Program-made: the position numbers and the translations under genes
Assembly (NCBI RefSeq): GCF_007655135.1
Contig: NC_045127.1
Coordinates: 8,007,001-8,071,000 of the forward strand
DNA: 64,000 bases
Direction of reading: 5' to 3'
DNA from: Punica granatum
Lineage: Eukaryota > Streptophyta > Magnoliopsida > Myrtales > Lythraceae
The notes under the pieces: generated by a model
Told to the model about the DNA's origin: nothing
The model's database searches: none
The model's input: the letters and a program-made list of their open reading frames with translations, nothing else
Part shown: positions 23,846 through 34,900 of the stretch, one piece after another
Numbering within the stretch: position 1 is the stretch's first letter
Layout: every line of letters begins with the position of its first letter

Positions 23846-25119
23846 TATTTAAGAAACATAAGTATAATTAATTGCAACCATGCCATCTCACCTCATATAT
23901 CATCATACACAAACACAATCTCAATCACAGTACAATGACAGCAAGTTATCATCACAATCAACATTCACAATCACACTGCATATCCCAAATTAAAATGAAA
24001 CATAAAAGGCAACATCTCTCAAATCAATTCACACAACATAGCATGACTAATTTCTTAATCTCTAACTATCACAATATGCTTCTTCAATAATTTATATAAC
24101 TATAATACATCATTTTACATGGGAATAGAGTACTCACATAATATATATATATACATATATATCATTTCACAATGGAATGAAGTACTCGCCTAGCACTAAA
24201 ATGATTCACCAAACTTGACCTTCAGGGTGCACAATCGATGTCCTCTGCTCTTATCAATCACGAGTATAACCTGAAAAACAAGTTATGCCTAACGATCATT
24301 TTTTCCCATAATTCTCATACTAAATCATCCCACAATGGCCTTCGAGGATCAACGAAGCTAAGATATAAACACAACAATAGCACTAGCCACCAAACACTCC
24401 ATATAAGGCAGCGACAAATATTCTTTTTATTAAATTCTTACTCTAGATAATTTATCAAGATTACTGATCCATCATAACGTGTATATGTATATTTTGAGGT
24501 ATTAATTCAAACTAACTAAATCAGCCCAAGTATCCTAAATATCCAAAGAAAATAATCTCATCATCTCCAACTTGTAACTTGTCCCAAAATTTAAAATAAA
24601 AAACAATAAAAGCAGATAACATCATTTAATAAGGAATTTAACCCCGATTTCAAGCAATACTAGACGCGCAGCAAATTTCTTTCAAGTATCACTATCCATG
24701 AATAATATGGCCCCTACATCGAAAAGAACCTCAAAGCAATCAAAACAAAAGGAGTCAATTGTTTTCATGCTCATTTTAATTCTTACTTCCCACGCATACC
24801 AACTTAAATTCATCAATCTCCACCGCCAACCTTTATCTTTCCTTTGTAATCCTTTGCTCTCAATTCTTTCACCCAATTTCATCTTCTCGATCATCAATGA
24901 TAAAACTTAGCGCACACCACACACCCTTATATATTAAATCAAAGAAACAAGATTAAGTAAAGTCAACCACTCGGAATAATTTACAGCACTCAGGCATCCA
25001 CTTGCAATCCCAATTAATTCCATAGAGATCCAATCATCACATTTATTCAGATCACATTGACGAACCCACTGGAAGTGAAATCTACTAATTTGTACAACTC
25101 AATGATAAAAAAGAAAAAA

Positions 25120-25464
25120 GGTATTAACCTAAAATGACCCATGATTTGCCTGTTTTGTCAAATCTATCATATGCTTTTTTTTTGTCAAATCTATCACATG
25201 GTTTACTTTTTGAATCAAATCTATCCCGGCGTTATCTTTTCCGTCGACATCTAACGGCCATGCTGATGTGGCGCCTACGTGGCAAGCGTGGCCCACTATC
25301 TCTCCACGTTCCACATCAGCACGGCCGTTAGATGTTAACGGAAAAGATAACGCCGGGATAGATTTGATGCAAAATATAAACCATGGGATAGATTTGACAA
25401 AAAAAAAGCATAGGATAGATTTGACAAAACGGACAAACCATGGGCCATTTTAGGTAAAAATCCC
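25120..25464. mobile_element. Foldback (long-TIR) MITE in LTR C
   Basis: The two halves are an extended inverted repeat: GGTATTAACCTAAAATG at left, the complement of GGGATTTTTACCTAAAATG at right, with GATAGATTTGACAAA-type phrases repeated in each arm and a short GC-rich loop (GCCTACGTGGCAAGC). Long terminal inverted repeats fit a Mutator-like or foldback element. The A-rich flanks (AAGAAAAAA and TTAAAAAAA) make the target duplication ambiguous. Confidence 0.65.
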
Positions 25465-26678
25465 TTAAAAAAAACCCAGCAATGTAAATCAAATACACCA
25501 AATCAATTAAAACAAGCATAATAAAGTCAAGAACAAGAACTCACCACCACTTAAGATTCAATAAAGAAAAGCTAAAGGTCAACGATAGATAAAAAAAACT
25601 ATATTCTAATAAAAGCCTTCATATCTCACCAAACATGCATCTAAATAAAGATTGAACATAATGCTTAAGGGTTAAATTTCATGGGGAGCTCACAATCTTT
25701 CAAGAAGATATTTATATTATATAAGGTACCTTTCCTATGAAACAAACCAAAAGAACTCGTTCAAGCAAGGAATTGACGAATACAAACTAACAATGATTAG
25801 TTTGGACAAACCTACCTTAAGACCGAGCCCAAAATCATAACTTATTCCTCCTCAAACACCTCCGTCCCTTTAGCTAAAAAAAGAAAACTGTGCCTAGACC
25901 GCCATTACAGGATAACCCGCGACACATATTTTTGCCCAAGATAAACCATTAAAGGCTGGCCAGAAAAAATAAGGGATATAGACAAACCGAAATGTAGCAT
26001 AAAAGAATCATTATAGATGGAATTCGAAGCCAAATGTTTTTTAACATTTAAATCATCAATTTCAAAGTTTGCTTAGCTCAAATTTAAGCCTAGTATCCGA
26101 AACAATCAAGGAAGCAACAGGGTTTCCATAAGTGATAAAAAACGAAAGCAAAGAACATAAGTTTTGCTGTTTTTGGGTTTTTTTTTTTACCCTATCAACG
26201 CAATTGATATGTTACCTTTGTTTGGTGATATGTTGCTTGCGGTTAGAGACCAATCAAACATAATGAAGAAGAGAATAGACCATACCCGAGAAGGAGAGCT
26301 TGGACGAAGGATGGAGTCGAATCACTGGTCTCGCCAGATATTGCGAAGATCGAGCCTTTGGCGCTTCCCCTTCCGTCTCGCTCTCGTTTCTCTCTCTCTC
26401 TCTGTTTCTCTCACGCGCTCTGTTCTTCTTTGTTTCTTTTTCTTTTTAAACCCACCAGCCCCAAAAGAAAGAAGAGAAAAAACACAATGGAGATGATAGA
26501 TAAAAGCTGAGGCGGTGGAAGGGATTGCTAGGGAGAATTTTGGGCCACGTGGTCACTTCTTTCTCTCTCTGTTTTTTTTTTTTTTACTCCAGCAAGAGAT
26601 CTATAATTTATATATAGATACATATATGTAAATATATGTATATGTATGCTATTTAAAATAACAATGTTAGGTCTCACA

Positions 26679-27330
26679 ATCTCCTCTACTAATAAAAATT
26701 TCGTCATCGAAATTTGTTGGAGGAATCAGAAAAGATTATTAAAAGTTATAGTATTCTCAGGTCCTCATATCTCCTCTGAACTGACTTTTCTAAGCACATT
26801 CATAGGTCACCAAGCTTTTGCTAAAGCACTCAGCTCTTCGGCTCTATCAATAAAATAACCTACCCAACAAGCACGTATTTCAAGTACTCCTTCAACTAGT
26901 GACACACAAAAATGAGCATAAGCTTCTATGGTTCACAAAGGGCACTGTGCCCCCGCACCTCCAGCTACTGGATTGCCCCTCTCTCACTCAATCCCCTCTA
27001 GGGTGAGTCAATGATTGTTAAGTAAGGGGCACGGTGCCTTAAACGAAACACATCTTAATTTTCCTTGTAAGCTAGAAATAGAACTTGTTTTGTCCTTAAT
27101 ATGGGGAGATTCATTCCCTCGACCTTATCCCACTAACTGTCCCATCTGACAAGCAAGCGGTGCAATCATATCGGAATACAAGATCTTATGAAACAAATTC
27201 AAAACGTGTTTAACGAGCATGGAATTCAAAGAAATCCTATTAATATCTCCATAATTATCAAAAATTACTCGGGAATCAACCAATAGTTAAAGTCTACAGG
27301 ATCTCCTAACCTAGACTCTAATACCAAAAT
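26679..27330 (-). mobile_element. Interior and primer-binding site of the non-autonomous element
   Basis: The 652-bp interior has no supported coding sequence. On the minus strand, next to the 5' LTR, it reads ATTTTGGTATTAGAGTCTAG (27330-27311), which resembles the complement of the 3' end of initiator tRNA-Met (TGGTATCAGAGCC...). A purine tract ending AGAGGAGAT lies at the other end (about 26679-26690), directly before the 3' LTR. Confidence 0.65.
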
Positions 27331-27401
27331 TGTCACGACCCAAAATTTCATCATCATTTACCTTAAATTTTCTCGATATCTATTATCACATAAACTATTC
27401 A

Positions 27402-28041
27402 TATAAAACTGCTTTCCACAACTCCCAAATACATATAACCAATCCAACAATATCTAATATATATATTTACATCTCAAAAGAGAGTAATATTTTTTTCTCA
27501 ACCACATCACTAAACCAACTAAATAAAAATTTCAGATCGTAACATATTCAAATACATTTATACAACCATAATACTCATCAAATAACTAAAATCCATACCT
27601 AGTCCTCCAAGCTGATCCCCGATATTTCAAAAAGTTCTCCTGTATTGCTAGTCTAACTCCTAGCTCATCTGAAAAATATATATGCAGAGTGTACGCTGCA
27701 TCTCAGTGAGTACTATATTCCTATAAAACTGCTTTCCACAACTCCCAAATACATATAACCAGTCCAACAATATCTAATATATATATTTACACTCAAAAGA
27801 GAGAAAATTTTTTTCTCAACCACATCAATAAACCAACTAAATAAAAATTTCAGGTCGTAACATATTCAAATACATTATATACAAACAGAATACTCATCAA
27901 ATAACTAAAATTCATACCTAGTCCTCTAAGCTGATCCCCGATATTCCAAAAAGTTCTCTTGTGTTGCTAGTCTAACTCCTAGCTCATCTGAAAAATATTT
28001 ATGCAGAGTGTGAGCTGCATCTCAGTGAGTACTATATTCCA
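27402..28041. repeat. 320-bp tandem duplication in LTR D
   Basis: 27402-27721 and 27722-28041 are direct copies with few differences, both starting TATAAAACTGCTTTCCACAA. LTR C carries the segment once. Confidence 0.9.
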
Positions 28042-28617
28042 AAGCAGAATGACTTATTATTAAATAAATATTTAATTTCAATCAACCAAATATTCAAATA
28101 AATAATACAATCTCATCCAATCCAACTATCAGCTCACCCACACAATTACACAGTATATATATATATATATACAAACTATAATAATAATCATATCCAATAC
28201 AGTAATTAAATTTAATTTGTACTAATAACAAATACACACAGCTCTTCCGACTATTTCTCTAATATTCAATATCACATAAACATCAAATATCCCTTCATTA
28301 GCATTCCATAGAACCTCATAACACAATCACCTGACAGATCAAACTCTAGCAACAACACGGCTTTCACATAACATCTTCAGACAATCTCAACAATCATCAC
28401 ATCTCCAACAATCTCAACAATGATCACATCTCCAACAAACATACCAGGCAAAAATATACAACACAACAAATCAATATAGCCATAGGGTTGCATTTCCTCG
28501 CAACAGAAGTATTGACGGTACCATGACCCCACACATCTCATTCATATCATCCTTAACTCTCAATATCCATATCTTATAAGCGGGGGCCGCCTATTAACCT
28601 ATGGCGGTAAGAGTTGA

Positions 28618-28808
28618 CCTCAATTTATATTCCGCCGGGTCAAGCGATCGATCAGGCCACTTTTTCTATTCCGCCGAATCCAGCGGCCAATCTAGCCCAT
28701 ATTTATATTTCGTCGGGTCCGACAGCTGATTAAGTCCCTATTTATATTCCGCCGGATCCAACGGCCGATCAAGCCCATTTTATAATCCGTAGGATCCAAC
28801 GGTCCTAT
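28618..28808 (-). repeat. LTR-internal minisatellite in LTR D
   Basis: About five diverged copies of the 38-39 bp unit (complement form) lie at the position equivalent to LTR C 23650-23845. Confidence 0.85.
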
Positions 28809-29231
28809 GGCTATACTTAAGAAACACCAGCATAATCAATTGCAACCATGCCTTCTCACCTCATATATCATCATACACAAACACAATCTCAATCACAGTA
28901 CAATGGCAGCAAGTTATCATCACAATCAGCATTCACAATCACACTGCATATCCCAAATTAAAATGAAACATAAAAGGCAACATCTCTCAAATCAATTCAT
29001 ACAACATAGCAAGACCAATTTCTTAATCTCTAACTATCACAATATTCTTCTTCAATAATTTATAGGAGATGATAGATAAAAGCTGAGGCAATGGAAGGGA
29101 TTGCTAGGGGGAATTTTGGGCCACGTGGTCACTTCTTTCTCTCTCTTTTTTTTTGACTCCAGCAAGAGATCTGTAATTTATATATAGATACATATATGTA
29201 AGTATATGTATATGTATGCTATTTAAAATAA

Positions 29232-30192
29232 GGGTAAATTGCACTAATGGTCCAAAATGTTTTACAAATGTTTCATGATGGTCCAAAAAGTTTTTTTCTC
29301 TACATGATGGTACAAAATGTTTCAAAGTTGTTTCATTATAGTACAAACCGTCAACTCGAGCTTGACGCCGTCAAGCCGACACTGACGTGGCTACTACGTG
29401 TCACCACCTTGCTGACGTGGCCGAAAAATTTTAAATAATTCGAAAAAGGGGAAAAGGGGAAAACGGGGGAAAAGAAGGGGAAAAAAAAACGGGGAAAAGA
29501 AGGGGAAACGGGGAAGGGAAAAGGGAAAAGGGAAAGGGGAAAGAAGGGGAAGAGGAAAGAGGAAGGGGAAGAAAAGGAGGGAAAAAAAGGAAAAAGGGGA
29601 AAAAGAAGGGGAAAATTTTCAAAAAAAAGATATTTTATTTTTTTTCTAAATTTTTACTCTTTTTTGAAGGGGGAAGGATTTTTTCTAGGGGAAAAAAATT
29701 TTAAAATTTAAATTTTTTAAAAAGAATTTTAAAATTTTCAAAATTTTAAAATAATTTTTTTATTTTTTTTCTAAATTTTTACTCTTTTTTTGTATTTTTT
29801 TAATTATTTATTATATATTTTTTAAAAAAAATTTAAATTTTAAATATTTTAAAAATAATTTTAAAATTTTCAAAATTTTAAAATTTTTTTTGTTTTTTTC
29901 AAAATTTTACTCTTTTTTTGTATTTTTTTAATTATTTTTTGTATTTTTTTGGACTTTTAAAAATTTTATTTTGTCTTAAATGACGTAGCGCACTATGATT
30001 GGTTCCACGTAACAAAAGTGACACATAGGACGCGCCACATCAGCAAAATGTTAACTGCGTCAGAGCTAATTGACGGTTTATACCATCATGAAACAACTTT
30101 GAAACATTTTGTACCATCATGTAGCGAAAAAAACTTTTTGGACCATCATAAAACATATATAAATCATTTTGGACCACCGGTGCAATTTACCC
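29232..30192. mobile_element. Mutator-like element, TSD TTAAAATAA
   Basis: The left end GGGTAAATTGCACTAATGG and the complement of the right end (GGGTAAATTGCACCGGTGG) are inverted repeats. The 9-bp sequence TTAAAATAA flanks both sides (29223-29231, 30193-30201), as expected for the Mutator superfamily. LTR C holds the empty site. The 961-bp element has arms of about 200 bp and a centre of strand-asymmetric low-complexity DNA: purine-rich GGGGAAAA runs (29440-29620), then T-rich runs (29640-29960). It has no transposase. Confidence 0.85.
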
Positions 30193-30345
30193 TTAAAATA
30201 AAAATGTTAGGTCTCACACATGGTGCTATAGGAAGTAAGTAGAGGCTGCTTCGGAACCTTAGTTGCATGAACATTAATATTAAATATATTTTTGTTATTA
30301 GGCACACAAATTTCGAAGACGAATTTTTTTATTAGTGTGGGAGAT

Positions 30346-30858
30346 TATAAGATCCGAAAGAAAAAAAAATAGAGGGGTAGAAAAGGGACCCACGTGGCCC
30401 TCATTCCCCCCAAGCACCCCATCTCCACCGCCTTTATGTTTGTTCAGCTGAAATAAACAAGAAAACAAAGGAAATAGGGCATACGGGGGAGGGGGAGGGG
30501 GAGAGAGAGAGAGAGAGAGAGAGAGGCTGAGCAAACTGAAGAAGAAGGGGAAAAGAGGAACAGCTTCGGGGAGCTCCGAACCGAGTTTGAGCTCCGTTAT
30601 CTTTCTTACCCAAATGAAGACTGGAGCGGGTAGGAATTGAACAGAAGGATGAGAAAGAGAAAGCTAGGCTTGGGTTCTTGAAGTAAGTTTATTCTCCTTA
30701 CCTTAGACGTTTCTATTGATTGGATGCAAATTGAACAAGTTTTTCTTCGCTCTAGCTTGATGTTACCGTATTGAATTTGGAAAATGGGAGAAAGCTTGGT
30801 TGAGGCTTGTTAATGGCAGCTTGATGTTTAGATGTTATTAGTTCGAAAATTCGATATG
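30346..30858 (+). mobile_element. LTR E (partial 3' LTR of the gypsy relic)
   Basis: The segment matches the first 510 bp of LTR B, including ACGTGGCCCTCATTCCCCCC and the GA microsatellite near 30500. It breaks off after GTTCGAAAATTCGATATGTA. A purine tract precedes it. Confidence 0.75.
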
Positions 30859-31987
30859 TACATCAGGACTCGCCTTGATAGTGTTGATGTCTTCATCCTA
30901 ACCGACTCCAGTATGATGAAGCCATTCGGTGAACTACTTGTACATGGTCTTAAGTCTCGTTGTCTTCTGCTGGAGCTTCGAGAAGCCCAATTGGACATCA
31001 GGAAATTACCTTTCCATCTCGAGATTCATTTCCTTATAATCAATTTGCTTCCAAGATGTCGTGTGGGTCCTTTTCAACTTCTCAAGCATGATATGAATGA
31101 AAGCAAACTCTATCCAATCAGTCCACTTAAAGATATTATCACCCTTAGGAGCCATGAAACAAGCACTTGTCCGAGCAAAACTTTCACACATGAGCAGCCA
31201 ACATGAATAACAGTACACAAACAACTTGAAGCAAAAGAGAACATCTTCTACCAGTTAAAATGAACAGATTTCAGCCCATACATCAGCCAATTTGCAATTA
31301 ACCGCAATAATATCAACATAAGAGGAAGAATCAGCAGCAGACTTTCGAATAAAATGCAACCAACAAGGCAGATATGTAAATTATTGATATGTGTGTATAC
31401 ATATATATGTATGTATTGTGCCTGTGAAGGCAACTTCTTTTTGTGGGGGATATATCGGCGTGGGGGACCAAAATGTTTCAGATGTTGTTGATCTCGTGGG
31501 AGAGAATCTTTGAGTAAAAAAATTTTCAAATGAATCACAACTGTACTGCCATGATGTTCTTTGCGGCTGAGAAATGCCTAGAGTCTACACAAGAGCTGGT
31601 GGCAGCACACTTTTGCATTAACGGCAACCAACACTGAGAAGCAACAAGACTACTCTGCAGGTCACAAGGCACAACAAGCCTTCACCGGCAAACGCAACCA
31701 ACAACATGCACACTTTCCAAACACTGAAAAGCATATGTAGACAGTGCGTTCAAAAACAGAGAAGCAACAACACACTGTCTCAACGCAACCAACAAGGCAG
31801 AAGTAGTGACCTATTCATCAAATCAAGGGAGAGGGGAGGGGAAGAATATCTCTTCGAGTGGAGATGGGGTTGCGAATCTAAGTACAAGGCGGTCTAAAAG
31901 AAGAGAAAGAGGTACACAGAGCTATGGAGATGGGGGCCCCTACTAAGATCGTTGCCAGGAACCCTCTCCTTTGGTCACAGAGGTTAT
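30859..31987. other. Sequence beyond the LTR E break, no gene identified
   Basis: The stretch contains an open plus-strand frame that crosses the LTR break (30832-31206), but only its downstream part lies outside the LTR and I do not recognise it. CAACCAACAAGGCAGA recurs (31360, 31790). No RNA gene or domain is seen. It could be the 3' flank or an intron of the minus-strand fragment at 31988-32400. Confidence 0.35.
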
Positions 31988-32400
31988 CTACCTCCATGAA
32001 TCTCCCCTGACAAAGCCTGTATTATCGAGTACTGCAGACCCTACTTTGGGCTTCTTCTCTGTGGTCGTCAACACGCTGAAGATGGGATGAAATTGTATCG
32101 GTGGGGATTCCGCAGCTTCCTTTACTGATAAGGGTTTCGAGGTAGAAGCTGCCTTTCCCGTCCGACTGAGGCCTTGAAGAGTCCGAAGCTCACTTTCAGA
32201 CAGCAATTGCACTATTAAATGGCGGATTTCTCGTCAATAATCGGCAGTTTGTGCTCGATCTGGTCGTTGCTGTTGTGGATGCCAGTCTCGGAAGCGAAGG
32301 CCACTCGGCTAGTCTTGTTGAGAAAGAGAAAAGGGGGAAGGCGATGAAGACAGAGCAAGGACGAGGAAGACAAAGGAGGGGCCCATCGAAATGGTAACAT
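31988..32400 (-). pseudogene. Unidentified gene-like fragment, two frames
   Basis: Two adjacent minus-strand frames lie end to end. 32400-32215 encodes 61 residues starting MLPFRWAPPLSSSS, rich in Ser, Leu and Arg like an organelle-targeting peptide. 32212-31988 encodes about 74 residues from VQLLSESELRTLQGLSRTG to a C-terminus TGFVRGDSWR. They are separated by a stop and a frameshift (TAATA at the junction), which could be a small insertion. Base composition is richer in GC than the surroundings. I do not recognise the product. It may be a broken or captured gene, or an open gene mis-read at the junction. Confidence 0.4.
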
Positions 32401-33668
32401 TTACTGGGAAGAATGGGGCCACCACTTTGACTCTTGCAAAAAGAGACAAATTGGGGAAGTTTGTCTTATAGCTATTTCCGACAAATTGCAAAAAGAAACG
32501 CATCCCGTTCCTCTTTTCGCCGATGAAGTACGACGAGAATATTCATTTTGTCACGTGAATTTTATGTCTTGAAATTGTACAAATTAATTTGTTATTTGAT
32601 TTTTTTACTCGAATCAAATTTAACATGATCTAAGAAAAAACAGTATAAATTAATGAAATGAGGAATGATATGTGATTAATTTTGATAGGAAAGGGTGTCA
32701 TTATTTCATAAATTATATGAAGTGTTGAAATTTATAATCCAAAAAAATTGAGGATATATTTAACTCTGTGATTAGTGCAAGTCATATTTTTATATACATA
32801 CATATACATATATGTATATATATATATAGTTCCCGTGAACTGAAGTTACCCGAAATGTCGAATAAATAATTGTCCGAGTCAATGAGTAATCTCTTATTAA
32901 TTTAGTGCATGCAAGACACACACTGTGTCTCCTTAATAAAGAAGAGAAAATAGTGTGTTTGTTTTTTTGCAAGAGATCCTAGGTTTAATAAAATTAAATA
33001 TGAATTTTAATAGCTAATAAATAGGTAAGAGTAATTTTACTATAAGGATTGAACTTGAAATATCATGATTATCAAGCGAAAACGTATGTCATTGTCAGGA
33101 TGCAGAGCCACAAGAGCTCCCCCCCAAAAAAAATACAACTTCCTTTAGTTTTTTCCCCATAAACTTTAACTATATAAGATTTTGTCCATATAAAATTAGT
33201 ATTTGCTCCCGCTGAATATATATATATATATATATATATATTATCCATGTCAAGTCATATTTTTTCTCCCGCTGGATGAAAATCATGGCTCCGTCCTCGT
33301 CCACTGGGTTATACTCTCTTTTAATTGTATGAGTAAGCATTAATATAGTATTAATGTTTATTTGTGCCAGTGTGGCCACGATAAATTTTTAATGAACAAC
33401 GTGATTAACGTGAATCACCGATATTATTAAGAAATTACTATTACATGAACTCGGTCCTCCGCATCGATAAAAGATTGATTCAATCGATGGACGATAAAAC
33501 CAGTCATTTTAACATTGATGTCAGCGTCATTGATGTCAGTATTTGGTACTTTTTTTCCCCTCATTGGGATGGGATTCGTGACATAGCTCATAGAGTTCGA
33601 GTAACTCTGTCCAAGAAGATAGATGCAACAATCAGCGATTGTCATTGACATCCAGTCCGAGGCTCAAT
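32401..33668. other. AT-rich intergenic DNA, diverged duplicate of 37070-37330
   Basis: 32828-33430 shares ordered phrases with 37070-37330 (GAATAAATAATTGTCCGAGTC against GAGTAAATAATTGTCCGAGTC, then TCTCTTATT..., GTGGCCAC...). TA microsatellites lie near 32810 and 33215. No gene is seen. Confidence 0.5.
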
Positions 33669-33941
33669 TTAGGCACATTTTGGTATAGAGATCGATACAG
33701 GGATATGATTGGCGTGGTTGTAGCCCATCAACCCCGAGCTCAAGGACTCAAGATGAGTGGCAGATGCCCCATCGTTGGTGTGGTGAGGTCTCCTCGGGCA
33801 ATTTAACGAGTGTTGACCCCCAACCACGGCTCTGCAGAGGACCAACCTAATGGTGAAGATCGGGTCGTAGCCGTTGGCCATCTGAGCCAGGACCAGATGG
33901 GGAAGTAGAGGGACTGCCCAAGTCATGAATAACACGTGCAT
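33669..33941 (-). pseudogene. P450-4: relic of CYP82-type exon 1
   Basis: The minus strand encodes HLVLAQMANGYDPIFTIRL followed by a degraded stretch that matches AVVVNTWELAKECLTTNDRAFATRPKSL in the other genes, ending near LMGYNHAN. It corresponds to about residues 70-130 of P450-2. The membrane anchor, C-helix and all of exon 2 are missing. It shows that the P450 array once extended through this interval. Confidence 0.8.
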
Positions 33942-34077
33942 ACATGTTCTAGTTGCACATATATATGCTCACGAATGTGGATGCGTTAGATGATTAATTT
34001 AATCCGCCCCTGATGACTTTTCATATTCTAATTATTAATTAACTCCTCCGTCGGAAAATCTGTTCTCCTATTACTCG

Positions 34078-34900
34078 ATGACCTGGTCTGGTTGTGCCCC
34101 TCCTAGAGTCGAGATCTTCAAGTGGCTGGCCTTTCATCGAAAAATCAACACGAGGGATAATTTGTATAGTAAAGGGCTGATAAATTCAGATCAGTTGAGT
34201 TGCGTGTTCTGTGAACATGATCTTCAGTCATATCCCACCTTTACTTGCACTGCTCGTTGTCTTGGAATATAATTTGGAGCTTCTTTCTATCTTAGTGGGG
34301 TTGCTCATGGGCTATTACAGATGATCTTTCCTCCCATTTTCTCCAATGGTCACAGTGCGTTGTCGGTAAATTTCAGAGAAAGGTCTGGGCCATGTTATCT
34401 TTTACCATCTTTTGGTCCAATTGGCTTGCAAGAAATGACGATGTTTTCAATCCCAAGGAAGCCACATTTAATGAATCGATTAATATTGTATTTATTCGAC
34501 TTGCTATGTGGCTAAAAACTATCGAGGATGATTTTCCATATTCAACTACTGATCTCAATCGCTCATCGGAGGGCATTCATAGGTGGTTCAATATGAAGAA
34601 GAGTCGCGCTCAAATCTCCTAATCAGCCCCACCTTATGGCTGGTTCAAGTGGAACATCGATGGATCCTCTCATGCCAAACATGGCCCGCCAGTATCCAAG
34701 GCATTTTTAGATACTCAGAAGGTTTTATTATCTGTTTGTTCTCATCTTCTTTTGGCATTGCTAAGTTACTTGCAATTAGACATGCACATTTTCGTTGAAC
34801 TCCACCTTCCTTGGTTCCACTCTAATCATCGAGTCAAAGTCCAGGATTGCTTTGCATTGATTACCAAAGCTATTGATCTCTATCCCTCATTATGAAAAAT
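34078..34900 (+). pseudogene. LINE (non-LTR retrotransposon) ORF2 3' relic
   Basis: 34078-34270 encodes a reverse-transcriptase-associated zinc-binding domain: APPRVEIFKWLAFHRKINT, then LSCVFCEHD and a later C. After a frameshift, 34390-34620 reads FWSNWLARNDDVFNPK. A further shift gives PPYGWFKWNIDGSS near 34630, which is the start of a LINE-type RNase H. Frameshifts and missing RT and endonuclease show it is a dead 5'-truncated copy. No poly-A tail is evident. Confidence 0.75.

Larger units (their letters stand above)
22676..26678 (-). mobile_element. LTR C (3' LTR of the non-autonomous element)
   Basis: The 4003-bp LTR starts TGTGAGACC on its own strand (26678) and ends GGGTCGTGACA (22676). 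It contains the minisatellite at 23650-23845 and a foldback element at 25120-25464. Its 26640-26678 segment (ATTTAAAATAACAATG) is the empty site for the Mutator-like insertion found in LTR D. Confidence 0.85.
22676..30218 (-). mobile_element. Complete non-autonomous LTR retrotransposon, TSD CATGG
   Basis: The element starts TGTCACGACCC and ends GGTCTCACA on the plus strand, and CATGG flanks both sides (22671-22675, 30219-30223). Read on the minus strand it has a 5' LTR (30218-27331), a primer-binding-like site, an interior of only 652 bp, a purine tract (AGTAGAGGAGAT) and a 3' LTR (26678-22676). The interior has no open frame of note, so it must have been moved by proteins from another element. 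The LTRs are unusually long (4003 and 2888 bp) relative to the interior. Their length difference is explained by a 2392-bp deletion, a 320-bp tandem duplication and a 970-bp Mutator-like insertion in the right LTR (4003-2392+320+970=2901). Confidence 0.87.
27331..30218 (-). mobile_element. LTR D (5' LTR), rearranged
   Basis: Compared with LTR C it has a 320-bp tandem duplication (27402-28041), a deletion equal to LTR C 24097-26488 at the junction TTTATA/GGAGATGATAG near 29063, and a Mutator-like insertion (29232-30192). Its ends match those of LTR C. Confidence 0.83.
16226..30858 (+). mobile_element. Decayed Ty3/gypsy retrotransposon, host of a nested element
   Basis: A 5' LTR (16226-19021) is followed by a pol relic (19022-20370), poorly identified interior (20371-22675, continuing at 30219-30345) and a partial 3' LTR (30346-30858). 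The two LTRs are nearly alike over their first 500 bp, and both start with TA instead of TG (TATGAGACC and TATAAGATC), which ties them together as a pair. A G-rich purine tract (TGTGGGAGAT) directly precedes the second LTR, as a polypurine tract should. The element at 22676-30218 is inserted in it. The 3' LTR breaks off at 30858, so no target duplication can be tested. Confidence 0.7.

Noticed and set aside
22579..29058. Several 65-105 codon plus-strand frames (for example RPKISSSFTLNFLDIYY, HHNQHSQSHCISQIKMKHK) repeated at two places
   Set aside because: They recur because LTR C and LTR D are copies of each other. They are antisense to the element, AT-driven, and broken in LTR G.
29431..29622. 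Phe/Pro-rich minus-strand frame
   Set aside because: It is low-complexity GGGGAAAA sequence in the centre of a Mutator-like element.
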